Positions 1 through 9,053 are shown, counted from the first letter of the stretch. The stretch is DNA of 64,000 nt from Ignavibacteria bacterium (GCA_016710985.1 JADJTX010000004.1:186001-250000); one strand, 5' to 3'. Program-made: numbers and translations. Notes: generated by a model not told the origin, from the letters alone.

Positions 1-1
1 T

Positions 2-1609
2 TCATTTATCATTAATTATCAATTTTTATATGCGCAGGTAAATCTGGAATGGGCACGGGAATATTATTACAATTACTCTGACAACAAAGCAAAATGTGTA
101 GCAGTTGATAATGAAGGAAATTCAATTGTAACGGGAACTGTCTTAGGGAGTGGAATAGACATTGTAACATTGAGGTATAACTCAGGTGGGGATCTGTTGT
201 GGTCGAGAATATATACAAACGCGAACCAGTACAATTCTGATGACGGAGTCAGTGACTTAGTGGTTGATGAACAACGTAATATTTATATCACGGGTTATAC
301 AGCAAATTCAGTTAGTGCGAATAGAAATATTGTTACTATCAAATACAGCCCTGCGGGTGATTCATTGTGGGTAAAACATTATGCCGGAGCAGCAAATGGA
401 AATGATGAAGGGAAGGCAATTGCTTTAGATAATTCAGGGAATGTATATGTAACAGGCTACAGCACCGGTGCAGGTACAAATGCAGATTATATTACAATAA
501 AATATGACTCACTGGGAAATGAATTATGGGTTAACAAATATAATTATTTTACAAACAATGCAGACATTTCAAATGCAATAGATGTTGATGAACGCGGAAA
601 TGTATATGTAACAGGTCAAAGTGAATATTCTTATTTGACGATCAAGTACGATTCAAATGGTAATTTAAAATGGGACAAAAGATATAATGCAGGCAGCAGC
701 ACTGATATCGGCATTTCACTGGAAGCAGACATATACGGTAATGTATATGTAACGGGAACAAGCCATATATACGGAGGCTTCAACAACGAAGATTTTGCAA
801 CCATTAAATATGATTCACTCGGTAATATTTTGTGGAGTAAGAGATATAACAGTAACGGAATAGATAATGCTGTTTCATTAAAAGTTGTGTATGAATTTGA
901 TTTCAATTTTCCTTCTGATGTAATAGTAACGGGAACAAGTTCTAATGATTATTTGACAATAAAGTATGATGGACATGACGGAGATTCACTTTGGGTGAAA
1001 AGGTATAATGGTCCTTCTAATTCTCTGGAAGTTGTAAGCGCTCTTGCTGCAGATAATTCCGGTAATGTATATGTAACAGGTTATAGTTATGACAATGCAA
1101 CAAAGAATGATTTCGTAACAATCATGTATGACGGGATTTACGGAGATGAATTATGGAATCAGAGATATCATACTTCCGGTAATACAAACGAGAAAGCAAC
1201 AGATATTGCACTCGGTCCGGACGGTTCTGTATTTGTTACAGGTGAATATAATCCTTTTACGAATATCTTTAAGACAGTAAAATATAAAGGACCAACTCCT
1301 CCCGTTGTTTTGGGTGATTCTATAATGAGGTATAATGGTCCCGGGAATCCTAATGATTTTGTAAGTGCAATGGAGATTGATGACTTTGGGAACATCTATG
1401 TTGCCGGGACAAGCCTTTTTAATAGTAGCTCAAGTAATTTTGTAACAGTTAAATATAATTCATTTGGAGATTCCTTATGGGTGAATAAATTTAGAGGTCC
1501 GGCAAATCTGAAAGATGAATGCAAGATCTGGCAATTGATAATTCCGGAAATGTTTACGTTACAGGAACAACGGATTTATCTTCGAATGAATTGGCTTCTG
1601 CAACTATAA
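2..1609 (+). CDS. SBBP-repeat secreted beta-propeller protein, N-terminal piece (enters from outside the window)
   Basis: The reading frame is open from the window edge. The first residues (FIINYQFLYAQ|VNLEW) look like the end of a signal peptide, so the true start lies just before base 1. About nine SBBP-type repeats follow, each with a GNVYVTG motif and a TIKYDSxGxxLWVKRYN motif about 50 residues apart. Such repeats form extracellular beta-propellers whose role is usually structural or adhesive; no catalytic motif is visible. The frame is lost near base 1518 (after RGPANLKDE), where the repeat pattern continues in another frame. This piece and the next three belong to one gene that ends at 3082. 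Confidence 0.75.
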   Translation, partial: SFIINYQFLYAQVNLEWAREYYYNYSDNKAKCVAVDNEGNSIVTGTVLGSGIDIVTLRYNSGGDLLWSRIYTNANQYNSDDGVSDLVVDEQRNIYITGYTANSVSANRNIVTIKYSPAGDSLWVKHYAGAANGNDEGKAIALDNSGNVYVTGYSTGAGTNADYITIKYDSLGNELWVNKYNYFTNNADISNAIDVDERGNVYVTGQSEYSYLTIKYDSNGNLKWDKRYNAGSSTDIGISLEADIYGNVYVTGTSHIYGGFNNEDFATIKYDSLGNILWSKRYNSNGIDNAVSLKVVYEFDFNFPSDVIVTGTSSNDYLTIKYDGHDGDSLWVKRYNGPSNSLEVVSALAADNSGNVYVTGYSYDNATKNDFVTIMYDGIYGDELWNQRYHTSGNTNEKATDIALGPDGSVFVTGEYNPFTNIFKTVKYKGPTPPVVLGDSIMRYNGPGNPNDFVSAMEIDDFGNIYVAGTSLFNSSSSNFVTVKYNSFGDSLWVNKFRGPANLKDECKIWQLIIPEMFTLQEQRIYLRMNWLLQL

Positions 1610-2028
1610 AATATAATTCTGCCGGTGCTCAACAATGGGCGCAGATTTTTCAACTACCGGGTTATGAAAGAAACCATTCCCATGAAATTATTTCGGATGA
1701 TTTAGGAAATACCTATGTCTTTGGATATTCAGTTAGTTTCGGAGGAAATTATTCCAGTGTAATTACTAAATATAACACACTTGGAATTGAACAATGGAGA
1801 AAGATTGATAATGGTGAAGCAAATGAAGGGTTACTTTTTGATAATTCGGGAAACATAGTTCATTATGTCAATCTAAGTTATGGTAGCAGTTACGGTATAA
1901 GGAAAATTAATTCCGACGGAGGAGTGGTATGGTCGAATTCAATGCACCTGCAAGGATATAATGACGGGCTAAATGCAAAATCTATTTGTAATGATGCCAA
2001 TGACAACTTTTATATAGCAAGTCCTTGA
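1519..2028 (+). CDS. SBBP-repeat protein, second piece after a frameshift
   Basis: Continues the same protein: MQDLAIDNSGNVYVTG picks up exactly where the first piece stops making sense. It carries two or three more SBBP repeats (NTYVFGYS, SNSMHLQGYND, NFYIAS). The apparent ATG is internal to the gene, not a real start. The frame is lost again near 2025. Confidence 0.6.
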   Translation: MQDLAIDNSGNVYVTGTTDLSSNELASATIKYNSAGAQQWAQIFQLPGYERNHSHEIISDDLGNTYVFGYSVSFGGNYSSVITKYNTLGIEQWRKIDNGEANEGLLFDNSGNIVHYVNLSYGSSYGIRKINSDGGVVWSNSMHLQGYNDGLNAKSICNDANDNFYIASP

Positions 2029-2573
2029 TATTGGATTATGCAGAAGGCAGAAATTCTGATTTAATTGTTTCGAAATTTGATTCAAATGGTGATACATTAT
2101 GGTCAAGCAGATATGGTAAATTTAATAATAAAAGAGATGATCCAACTTCGATAACAGCAGATAATCAGGGGAACGTTTTTATCACCGGATACAGTGAAGC
2201 TATGAACCATCAAAGATCATCTTTCTTTTTAAAATTAAATCCCGACGGTGACTCTGTTTGGGTTAAAAATAGTATGCAACCTGCATTATATGCCAACTCA
2301 TTTATTGACTTTTATGGAAATGTATATACAACAGGAAAAACCAACGATTGTGTGACAATAAAATATGATCAGAATGGAGATTCATTGTGGGTTAAAAGGT
2401 ATAATGGAACCGGCAATAGTAGTGATGGAGGAAATTTGATTAAGCTAAGCAATTCAGGAACAGTTTATGTATCTGGATATAGTATGGGGAGTAACGGAGC
2501 AAATAGTGATATTGTCACCTCAAGTACAAGCAGGATGGTTTCTTGCCTGCGGTGCTTAATCTTACAGCATTGA
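2025..2573 (+). CDS. SBBP-repeat protein, third piece
   Basis: Continues the propeller with NLIVSKFDSNGDTLW-like and GNVFITGYS and VTIKYDQNGDSLWVKRYN repeats. The last 15 residues before the stop are out of frame. The real continuation is the overlapping piece that begins at 2543. Three frame changes in one gene suggest either a decayed gene or consensus errors. Confidence 0.6.
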   Translation: MILDYAEGRNSDLIVSKFDSNGDTLWSSRYGKFNNKRDDPTSITADNQGNVFITGYSEAMNHQRSSFFLKLNPDGDSVWVKNSMQPALYANSFIDFYGNVYTTGKTNDCVTIKYDQNGDSLWVKRYNGTGNSSDGGNLIKLSNSGTVYVSGYSMGSNGANSDIVTSSTSRMVSCLRCLILQH

Positions 2574-3082
2574 TTGAAGGATTTTATGATAACTCTTCGG
2601 GTAAAATGGCGGTGGACACAGCAATAGTGTACTTAAGAAACGAAAGCGCTCCATATTCAATAACAGATTCTTCAAAGTCAGTGATAGATACAAACGGAAA
2701 CGGAACCTTTACTTTTCAAAATGCAGCCGGCGGTAATCCCTATTATATTATACTAAAGCACAGAAACTCTATTGAGACCTGGAGCAGTTCAGTTCAAACA
2801 TTTACTTCGAACTCTTTAAGTTATAATTTTACAACTGCCGCGAATAAAGCCTATGGCGATAACTTGATTCAAAAGGGAGGTAAGTATTGTATTTACAGTG
2901 GAGACGTAAACAATGATGGTTATATTGATCTGACTGATGTGATTTCAATTAATAACGATGTAGTAAATTTTGTATCGGGTTATAAACAATCGGACTTGAA
3001 CGGAGATAGTGTTGTTGATTTAACTGATATTGTAACTGATTATAATAACACTGTGAAATTTGTAAAGGTAATTCGACCGTAA
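2543..3082 (+). CDS. C-terminal dockerin-like module of the SBBP protein
   Basis: This is the first of nine copies in the window of a module of about 175 residues. Its first half is beta-rich (LIEGFYD ... VYLRNESAPYSITDSSK ... YYIILKHRNSIETWS). Its second half has two calcium-loop motifs of the dockerin type I kind (SGDVNNDGYIDLTD and SDLNGDSVVDLTD) about 30 residues apart, then YNN and a terminal FVKVIRP-stop. I do not recognise the whole module as a named family. Dockerin loops bind calcium and normally dock onto cohesins. In this window the module always sits at the C-terminus of exported proteins. Confidence 0.75.
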   Translation: MPAVLNLTALIEGFYDNSSGKMAVDTAIVYLRNESAPYSITDSSKSVIDTNGNGTFTFQNAAGGNPYYIILKHRNSIETWSSSVQTFTSNSLSYNFTTAANKAYGDNLIQKGGKYCIYSGDVNNDGYIDLTDVISINNDVVNFVSGYKQSDLNGDSVVDLTDIVTDYNNTVKFVKVIRP

Positions 3083-3127
3083 TTGGAGCGCATAATCAAT
3101 TAGCATGTGTTTCTACCCCTGGGGTCT

Positions 3128-3175
3128 GTGCTTCGACTCCGCTGAAAAGAATAAGGCTGCCGGCAACCGAAGCAC
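3128..3175. repeat. Inverted repeat, 8-bp arms
   Basis: GTGCTTCG at 3128 pairs with CGAAGCAC at 3168 around a 32-base loop, in the 250-base gap between the two propeller genes. There is no T-run after it, so it is not a clear terminator. Confidence 0.3.
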
Positions 3176-3333
3176 GGGTCTGACAGAAGGAAAATGTTTT
3201 AATGTTTTTAAAACTCAGAAAATCGTTTTAGATGTGATTGGATGATAGTGAAGCAGGTAAAAGACTTTCATATTTTATTTTAATAGATTAAATCCTATTT
3301 TATAATACTTTCAATAATCGAAAATAATTAATT

Positions 3334-3519
3334 ATGAAGAACTTGTATGAATTAGCATTCCTGAAATTCATTCCGGCTTTATTGTTTGCTTTTACACTCA
3401 CCGCAAATGCAAACTGGATAAATGGTGGAAACAAAACCTTACCAGTCTCAAATGAGACAACTTTTCATGACTCAGATAAAAAGATTCGCTTCCCGAAGGA
3501 GTCACACAGGACTGGTTAA
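3334..3519 (+). CDS. FG-GAP repeat protein, N-terminal piece with signal peptide
   Basis: MKNLYELAFLKFIPALLFAF followed by TLTANA|NWING is a normal Sec signal peptide, so 3334 is a good start. The frame is lost near 3486. In the adjacent frame the protein continues LPEGVTQDWLNSLTDENG into the FG-GAP repeats of the next piece. Confidence 0.6.
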   Translation: MKNLYELAFLKFIPALLFAFTLTANANWINGGNKTLPVSNETTFHDSDKKIRFPKESHRTG

Positions 3520-5243
3520 ATTCCCTTACCGATGAAAATGGAAATCGAATAATTCCGGAAGATCCTGAAACTGATGCGCTTCAAAGGAAAACTTTTGATG
3601 CAGTAGGAACAGGAGAACGGTTCGGGTATTCAATATCTTCCGCGGGAGATGTAAATAACGACGGATATTCTGATATAATAGTAGGCGCTTATGGATATTC
3701 AACAAATACCGGCAGAGCATATATATTTCTCGGAGGATTGAACATGAATACAGTTGCAGATGTAACATTGACCGGTGAGACAACAAGTAGTTATTTTGGA
3801 GAATCTGTCTCAACTGCGGGAGATGTAAACGGCGACGGATATTCTGATGTAATTGTCGGAGCCGGAGGATATTCTTCTCTCACTGGCAGGGCATATATTT
3901 TTTTGGGAGGTATACTCATGAACAATATTGCAGATGTGACAATTACCGGTCAGGCAACATCAAATCATTTTGGAAGAAAGGTTTCATCAGCCGGAGATGT
4001 AAACGGTGACGGATATTCCGATGTGAGTGTCGGTGCAGACGGATTCTCTTCAAATACAGGAAAAGTATATATTTATCTTGGGGGAGCTTCTATGAACAAT
4101 ATTGCAGATGTGACAATGCAAGGAGAGTCAACAAACAACCAATTTGGCTGGGCAGTCTCACCGGCAGGCGATGTAAACGGCGACGGATTTTCGGATGTGA
4201 TTGTCGGTGCGCCGATTTATAGCCTAGGTACCGGAAGAGCTTACATTTTTTATGGGGGTGTATCAATGAATAATGCTGCAGATGTGACTATGACTGGGCT
4301 GGATGTTGTTAATGCATTTGGAAAATCAGTTTCTGAAGCAGGAGATGTAAACGGTGACGGGTATTCAGATGTGATTATCGGAGCAGACGGACATTCTTCA
4401 AATACCGGCAGAGCATATATATATTTCGGAGGAGCTTCAATGGATAATATTTCAGATGTGATAATGATTGGAGAGTCAGCTAACAACTACTTTGGAGAAT
4501 CGGTTTCATTCGCCGGAGATGTAAACGGCGATGGTTATTCTGATGTAATTGTCGGAGCAGATGGATATTCTTCAAATACCGGCAGATCGTATTTATATTT
4601 CGGTGGAGTATCAATGAATAATGCTGCTGATGTGACAATGACAGGTGAAACTGTAAATAGTTATTTTGGAAATTCAGTATCAGGAGCCGGGGATGTAAAC
4701 GGGGATGGATATTCTGATATGATTGTCGGTGCTTTTGGATATTCTTCAAATACCGGCAGAGTTTATTTGTATGATTACTTTATGAAAAATGAAATCATAC
4801 CGGATGTGACAATGACAGGTGAGGCATCAAGCAACTATTTTGGAAATTCGGTATCATCAGCCGGAGATGTAAACGGCGACGGATATTCAGATGTGATAGT
4901 CGGTGCTTATGGATATTCTTCAAATACCGGCAGAGCATATATATATTTCGGAGGAGCATCAATGAATAATGTTGCAGATGTGACAATGACAGGTGAGACA
5001 ACAATCAACAATTTTGGAAGTTCGGTCTCATCCGCCGGAGATGTAAATGGCGACGGATATTCTGATGTGATTGCCGGTGCTTATAGTTATTCATCACATA
5101 CCGGAAGAGTATATATTTTTTATGGAGGATCATCGATGAATAATACAGCAGATGTAACAATGACAGGTGAAGCAACCAGCGACTTTTTGGAAGATCGGTC
5201 TCAACAGCCGGAGATGTCAACGGAGACGGATATTCAGACGTGA
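3489..5243 (+). CDS. FG-GAP repeat (integrin alpha-like) beta-propeller, main piece
   Basis: The in-frame sequence begins at 3489, well before the first ATG at 3738. It is made of near-identical 58-residue (174-bp) units. Each unit has an FG-GAP motif (YFGxSVSSAGDVNGDGYSD), then VIVGAxGYSSNTGRAYIYFGG and SMNNxADVTMTGE. The DVNGDGYSD stretch is the calcium-binding loop of FG-GAP blades. Thirteen such units lie between about 3610 and 5820, more than the seven of an integrin head. An extracellular structural or adhesive role is likely. The frame is lost at 5187, where a T5 run should be T6. Confidence 0.75.
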   Translation, partial: LPEGVTQDWLNSLTDENGNRIIPEDPETDALQRKTFDAVGTGERFGYSISSAGDVNNDGYSDIIVGAYGYSTNTGRAYIFLGGLNMNTVADVTLTGETTSSYFGESVSTAGDVNGDGYSDVIVGAGGYSSLTGRAYIFLGGILMNNIADVTITGQATSNHFGRKVSSAGDVNGDGYSDVSVGADGFSSNTGKVYIYLGGASMNNIADVTMQGESTNNQFGWAVSPAGDVNGDGFSDVIVGAPIYSLGTGRAYIFYGGVSMNNAADVTMTGLDVVNAFGKSVSEAGDVNGDGYSDVIIGADGHSSNTGRAYIYFGGASMDNISDVIMIGESANNYFGESVSFAGDVNGDGYSDVIVGADGYSSNTGRSYLYFGGVSMNNAADVTMTGETVNSYFGNSVSGAGDVNGDGYSDMIVGAFGYSSNTGRVYLYDYFMKNEIIPDVTMTGEASSNYFGNSVSSAGDVNGDGYSDVIVGAYGYSSNTGRAYIYFGGASMNNVADVTMTGETTINNFGSSVSSAGDVNGDGYSDVIAGAYSYSSHTGRVYIFYGGSSMNNTADVTMTGEATSDFLEDRSQQPEMSTETDIQT

Positions 5244-6229
5244 TTGTCGGTGCTTATGGATATTCTTCTTCCACCGGCAGAGCATATATTTATTTCGGAG
5301 GAACATCTATGAATAATACAGCAGATGTGACTATGACAGGTGAGGCAACAAGCAAATTATTTTGAAATTCGGTCTCATCTGCAGGAGATGTAAACGGCGA
5401 CGGATATTCTGATGTGATTTTAGGTGCTAATGGATATTCTTCATATACCGGCAGAGCATATATATATTTCGGAGGTTCAGCAATGAATAATTCTGCAGAT
5501 GTGATAATGACAGGTGAGACAGGAAACAGTCATTTTGGAAATTCGGTCTCATCCGCAGGAGATGTAAACGGAGACGGATATTCTGATGTGATAGTTGGTG
5601 CTACAGGATATTCTTCAAATACCGGCAGAGCATATATATATTTCGGAGGAGCATCAATGAATAATACTGCAGATGTGACAATGACAGGTGATGCAACAAG
5701 CATTGATTTTGGAAGATCGGTATCAACAGCAGGGGATGTAAACGGTGACGGATATCCTGATGTGATTGCAGGTGCTTCTGGATATTCTTCAAATACCGGC
5801 AGAGCATATATTTACCTAGGTTCTGCCATTTCAGTAAAGCCAATTTTAATTAATGCAAAAGATGTTCCAAATGACCAGGGAGGATATTTAAATCTGAAAT
5901 TTGCCAGAAGCATATATGATGTTCCTCTAAGTGAAATGGGAGGTATCAATTATCAAATTGACAGAAGCGTTCCTCCAAATATAAATGGTTATCAATGGAT
6001 ATCTGTCGCAACAGTTTTAGGAACATACAATTCTTTTTACACAGCAGAAATTCACACAGCCTATGATTCCGGTACTTCAGGAAATAATACATACTTCTTT
6101 AGAGTTACCGCAGTTTCATCTTCTACCGGAAATATCTGGCGCTCTAATATTCTGAGCGGTTATAGTTTAGATAATATCGCTCCGCCTTTAGTATCACCTT
6201 TACAGCTGCATCAGCAGGCGCAAATGTAA
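5189..6229 (+). CDS. FG-GAP repeat protein, third piece with a non-repeat domain
   Basis: In the frame beginning at 5189 the last four FG-GAP units continue, interrupted by one TGA at about 5362 where the neighbouring units have TTTGGA. From about 5830 a non-repeat stretch follows (SVKPILINAKDVPNDQGG ... YQIDRSVPPNINGYQWISV ... TYFFRVTAVS), which resembles a fibronectin III-like domain. From 6225 to 6466 several small indels break the frame. The residues that can be pieced together (NLNWGNNSA, YVLFRSSSPVIDPYTA, YYFVVAQDIHGNYSP) fit a second such domain. Confidence 0.6.
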
Positions 6230-6466
6230 ACCTAAACTGGGGCAATAACTCAGCCCGGATCTTCTGAATTATGTTTTGTTCAGAAGTTCAAGTCCTGTTA
6301 TTGATCCTTATACAGCGACTCCGCTTTCGACCGTTAATACAACAACTTATCTTGATACATCACGCTCAGCGGAGTCTCTTATTATTTCGTTGTAGCGCAG
6401 GACATACACGGTAATTACAGTCCTGTTGCAGTTACGCAGAGACCCGGCATTGTACTGAATCTTTCA

Positions 6467-6982
6467 ATGTTCATACAGGGATTTTACAATGCGGGAAGTA
6501 ATATACAGGTCAGTGATACGATTAATGTTAAATTACGAAATACAGTTTCTCCTTATGCAGTAGTTGATAATTCACCGGCGGTAGTATCATCATCCGGTAT
6601 TGCAGTATTAAGTTTCAGCATCGCTCCTGCAGGAACATACTATCTTGCGATTACACACAGAAACAGCATAGAAACTTGGAGCTCTGCGGGAGTAGTACTT
6701 ACATCCGGCAGTTATAATTTATCAACTGCATCTACACAGGCATACGGTAGCAATCTTATGCAGGTTGATACTTCGCCGCTGAGATTTGCAGTTTATGGAG
6801 GAGATCAGAATCAGGATGGATTTGTAAATCTGACAGATGTGGTTAATGTATATAACAACGCAAGTGGTTTTGTAGACGGGTATAAAAGTACAGATATGAA
6901 CGGGGATAATATTACGGATCTTACTGATGTAGTTCTAACTTATAATAACTCGTTGAATTTTGTGAGTGTGAAGAGACCATAA
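6467..6982 (+). CDS. C-terminal dockerin-like module of the FG-GAP protein
   Basis: Second copy of the terminal module: MFIQGFYNAGS, DTINVKLRNTVSPYAVVD, THRNSIETWS, then loops GGDQNQDGFVNLTDV and TDMNGDNITDLTDV, YNN and FVSVKRP-stop. The reading frame enters from about 6452 (LNLSMFIQGF), so the ATG at 6467 is internal. It belongs to the same broken gene as the FG-GAP pieces. Confidence 0.7.
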   Translation: MFIQGFYNAGSNIQVSDTINVKLRNTVSPYAVVDNSPAVVSSSGIAVLSFSIAPAGTYYLAITHRNSIETWSSAGVVLTSGSYNLSTASTQAYGSNLMQVDTSPLRFAVYGGDQNQDGFVNLTDVVNVYNNASGFVDGYKSTDMNGDNITDLTDVVLTYNNSLNFVSVKRP

Positions 6983-6999
6983 TAATAAATCAATTCAAA

Positions 7000-7054
7000 A
7001 TCCGGAATTGCCCGTCAATGAAGTTATAATGTAGAAGGCGGGTAAATTCCGGAT
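7000..7054 (+). terminator. Possible terminator hairpin after the FG-GAP gene
   Basis: ATCCGGAATTGCCCG at 7000 pairs with CGGGTAAATTCCGGAT ending at 7054 around a loop of about 24 bases, and an AT-rich stretch with short T-runs follows. It sits between convergent genes, so it could serve both. Confidence 0.4.
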
Positions 7055-7075
7055 ATTTTAATCATTTTTATTCAA

Positions 7076-7327
7076 TCACTTTTTCGCTATCACTGCCGGA
7101 GCTTGTCCCTGAAATTCCGGTTCTTCCTCTTCCTCCTCTCCATTATGCCTTATCCCCAGATCCCTGATCACCCTTGCCGCTTTGTATCCTGCATAAAAGT
7201 CTTTATTGCTGTCTTTATAATTTTCCATGAATTTGTCAATCGAGTCCAAAAGGCTGTCGGCATCTTTGAAGAGATTTGTAAGGGATGTGTTAGCTCCCTT
7301 CTTAACTCCGCCTCCTCTAACCTGCAC
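7076..7327 (-). CDS. Conserved small protein of unknown function, copy 1
   Basis: The 83-residue reading frame starts at a GTG (QVRGGGVKKGANTS) and is predicted helical in the middle (NLFKDADSLLDSIDKFMENYK). It has a lysine/arginine-rich second half and an acidic tail (HNGEEEEEE). I do not recognise a family. The minus strand is chosen because a second copy at 8723-8990 keeps this protein sequence nearly unchanged while its tail differs. The open frame continues upstream to about 7366 (IIVKHRDYSRTLGV) without an ATG, so the start may be damaged. It lies beside DUF2442/DUF4160 genes in what looks like an accessory island. Confidence 0.5.
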   Translation of the reverse strand: MQVRGGGVKKGANTSLTNLFKDADSLLDSIDKFMENYKDSNKDFYAGYKAARVIRDLGIRHNGEEEEEEPEFQGQAPAVIAKK

Positions 7328-7415
7328 GCCGAGTGTTCTTGAATAGTCTCTGTGTTTTACGATGATCCATTATAATTAAATCGTTATTTTAAAACTCTCT
7401 TCTTTAATCAAAACT

Positions 7416-7545
7416 TCAAATACAGCCCCCTCTGAAATTCAAAAAAAGCTGCTCTGATCGTATCAACTCCTCCTAAAATTTTCTCTGCATCAGAAATAGA
7501 ATGATATTTTAAATTTAAAACCCGGGCAGCTATTCCTCATCACTT
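7416..7545 (-). other. Possible coding remnant in the gap 7343-7642
   Basis: The minus strand encodes IAARVLNLKYHSISDAEK and ILGGVDTIRAAFFEFQ before a stop at 7416, with no start codon and an upstream stop. It reads like the tail of a decayed small gene. No family is recognised. The rest of this 300-base gap holds nothing else that I can see. Confidence 0.25.
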
Positions 7546-7642
7546 TCTCTGACAATTTAATGTTCTTTCCGTCACTATATTGCTTTTACACTTAACATTT
7601 TATTAACCTCCTTTATAATATTTATATAACTGCATGCAGATG

Positions 7643-7912
7643 CTATTTTGTTTTTTTATCAGCAACAGAAAATTCATTCTTCTTTGCAAGTTCATATAAA
7701 AATTCCGGTGAAAAATCCGCTCCGTTTTCCCAATAAATTGTAAACGTGTTAATTTTAAAGTTTTTAAAATATTTCAAATCATTCAATGGTTCAAATACTT
7801 TTCCCCATAATTCCTCTTTCAGGTCAATTACGGTTCTGAATCCGTTACTGAATTCAATATCAATCTTATATTCATGCAGATATTGAGCATTTAAAACTTT
7901 AATGTTTTTCAT
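7643..7912 (-). CDS. DUF2442 domain protein
   Basis: The 89-residue protein matches the DUF2442 pattern: an N-terminal strand pair (IKVLNAQYLHEYKIDIEFSNG) followed by VIDLKEELWGKVFEPLNDLKYFKNFKI and the end motif WENGADFSPEFLYELA. The function is unproven. DUF2442 genes very often sit directly after a DUF4160 gene, and the pair is commonly proposed to be a toxin-antitoxin-like module. Here the ATG follows the stop of the DUF4160 gene with one base between them, so they are co-transcribed. The residue pattern and length (about 80-90) support the call. Confidence 0.8.
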   Translation of the reverse strand: MKNIKVLNAQYLHEYKIDIEFSNGFRTVIDLKEELWGKVFEPLNDLKYFKNFKINTFTIYWENGADFSPEFLYELAKKNEFSVADKKTK

Positions 7913-7913
7913 T

Positions 7914-8171
7914 TTAATCTAATGGTTTTATGCTTTTCAATGGAATTCTTTTTCGGGATAATTCCCAATTTTCATTAAGTTCTTTTTTATGTATTTGAAT
8001 CCACTCAGTGATTAAGTTTAAAGCTCTTCTCGGAAATTTTCCTTTTAGTTTTCCTGATTCTATTTCGATCACTGCTCCATAATCCTGATATTGTACATGA
8101 ATATGCGGAGGATTGTGTTCATTATAAAACATATAAATAGTTATTCCATAAAATCTGGATATCTCAGGCAT
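7914..8171 (-). CDS. DUF4160 domain protein
   Basis: The 85-residue protein has the DUF4160 signature: MPEISRFYGI at the start, IYMFYNEHNPPHIHVQYQ with the HxPPHxHV core, then GKLKGKFPRRALNLITEWI and a basic C-terminus. DUF4160 proteins are small, of unknown biochemistry, and usually paired with DUF2442. They are often seen in genomic islands. The pair here is intact while neighbouring small genes are decayed, which suggests selection to keep it. Confidence 0.8.
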   Translation of the reverse strand: MPEISRFYGITIYMFYNEHNPPHIHVQYQDYGAVIEIESGKLKGKFPRRALNLITEWIQIHKKELNENWELSRKRIPLKSIKPLD

Positions 8172-8406
8172 AGGTTCTCTTTTGTTCTGATTGAAAATAA
8201 TTAAATATTTTTTAAAACAATATTGATTTAATTGCTTTCAATATTTTAACTTTGAGCTTTTGAAGAGTGATTTGCTGCAACTTCACTTTTTCAGCATATC
8301 TTAGTTTCTTCCTCCTCCCTTTATCTTTTGCATCTCTCCGCAATTAGAGGGAGGTTCTTAATTGCGAGTCTTCGCATCATCAATTGCGCCTCTTCACAAT
8401 GGTTGA

Positions 8407-8643
8407 TCAATGTTTCCTATCCTTCGGCGGATGTGGATCATTTTCATAGCTGTCCTTATCACTTTCTTCCCATCCTTGTTGTGAATCACTAATTCACTTT
8501 ACTTATTCTTTGCTATTTGTCTCGCCATGTTAACTGCTTCCTCTTTTGTTAAAGTAAGCTTTGTATTTTTTTATTTCCTGCTCCTTTCACAGCCCATTTT
8601 TTTGTGGACGAAGGAACTACGTGTTGATTTTTTTATTGGTCAT
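8407..8643 (-). pseudogene. DUF2188 protein, decayed
   Basis: Read on the minus strand from ATG 8643 (MTNKKIN), three frames must be joined to give VVPSSTKKWAVKGAGN, LTLTKEEAVNMARQIAKN, SELVIHNKDGK and DKDSYENDPHPPKD before a TGA at 8407. This is the complete DUF2188 pattern (HVVP.....W.VK ... EA...A...A.N ... SELVIH..DG.I...DSYG.DP.PP). At least two indels and one in-frame TAA destroy it. The stretch 8172-8406 downstream of it shows nothing recognisable. Confidence 0.6.
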
Positions 8644-8677
8644 GATTTTATTGTTTTTAATTTGATTAAAAAACCCT

Positions 8678-8707
8678 TGTAGAGACAAGGCATACCTTGT
8701 CTCTACA
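8678..8707. repeat. Perfect palindrome, 13-bp arms, 4-base loop
   Basis: TGTAGAGACAAGG, loop CATA, then CCTTGTCTCTACA. The stem is perfect and strongly stable. Palindromes of this GTAGAGAC type are dispersed repeats in several bacterial groups. Here it sits between two decayed small genes. It has no T-run of use on either strand, so it is probably a repeat rather than a terminator. Confidence 0.6.
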
Positions 8708-8722
8708 GTGAGGTTGTTAACT

Positions 8723-8990
8723 TTATACAGCTTTACCTGATTCATCACCGGGCAACTGCTCCGGATCCTGCGGTTCCTCCTCTCCATTATGCCTGATCCC
8801 CAGATCTTTGATCACCCTTGCTGTTTTATATCCCGCATAAAAGTCTTTATTGCTGTCTTTATAATTTTCCATGAATTTGTCAATCGAGTCTAACAGGCTG
8901 TCGGCGTCTTTGAAGAGATTTGTATGAGAAGTGTTAGCTCCCTTTTTACTGCGCCTCCGGTATCCTGTTCGCCGAGTACATTAGAATATG
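8723..8990 (-). pseudogene. Conserved small protein, copy 2 (frameshifted)
   Basis: A near-identical copy of the gene at 7076-7327: KKGANTSHTNLFKDADSLLD ... IDKFMENYKDSNKDFYAGYK, TARVIKDLGIRHNGEEEP, with a different tail (QDPEQLPGDESGKAV-stop). The upstream part (GEQDTGGAV) is one frame off because an A5/T5 run at about 8948 lacks one base. It is a tandem-type duplication on the same strand about 1.65 kb from copy 1, with the DUF genes in between. Confidence 0.55.
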
Positions 8991-8993
8991 TTT

Positions 8994-9042
8994 AATACAC
9001 TCCACACACTCCACACACTCCACACTCCACACTCAACACACT
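8994..9042. repeat. 9-bp tandem repeat (CACACTCCA unit)
   Basis: About four to five units with small variations, immediately after the stop of the M1 peptidase gene. On that gene's coding strand the unit reads TGGAGTGTG. The same unit in the same orientation relative to transcription recurs at 28794-28955. Confidence 0.75.
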
Positions 9043-9053
9043 CTATAATCTGT

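Noticed and set aside
3083..3333. A short gene in the gap between the two propeller genes
   Set aside because: No frame with a start and length above about 25 codons is supported. The TGCTTCGACTCCGCTGA word is a common dispersed sequence.
7103..7342. Plus-strand ORF opposite the 83-residue gene
   Set aside because: The second copy of the gene conserves the minus-strand protein, and the plus-strand frame is not kept in it.
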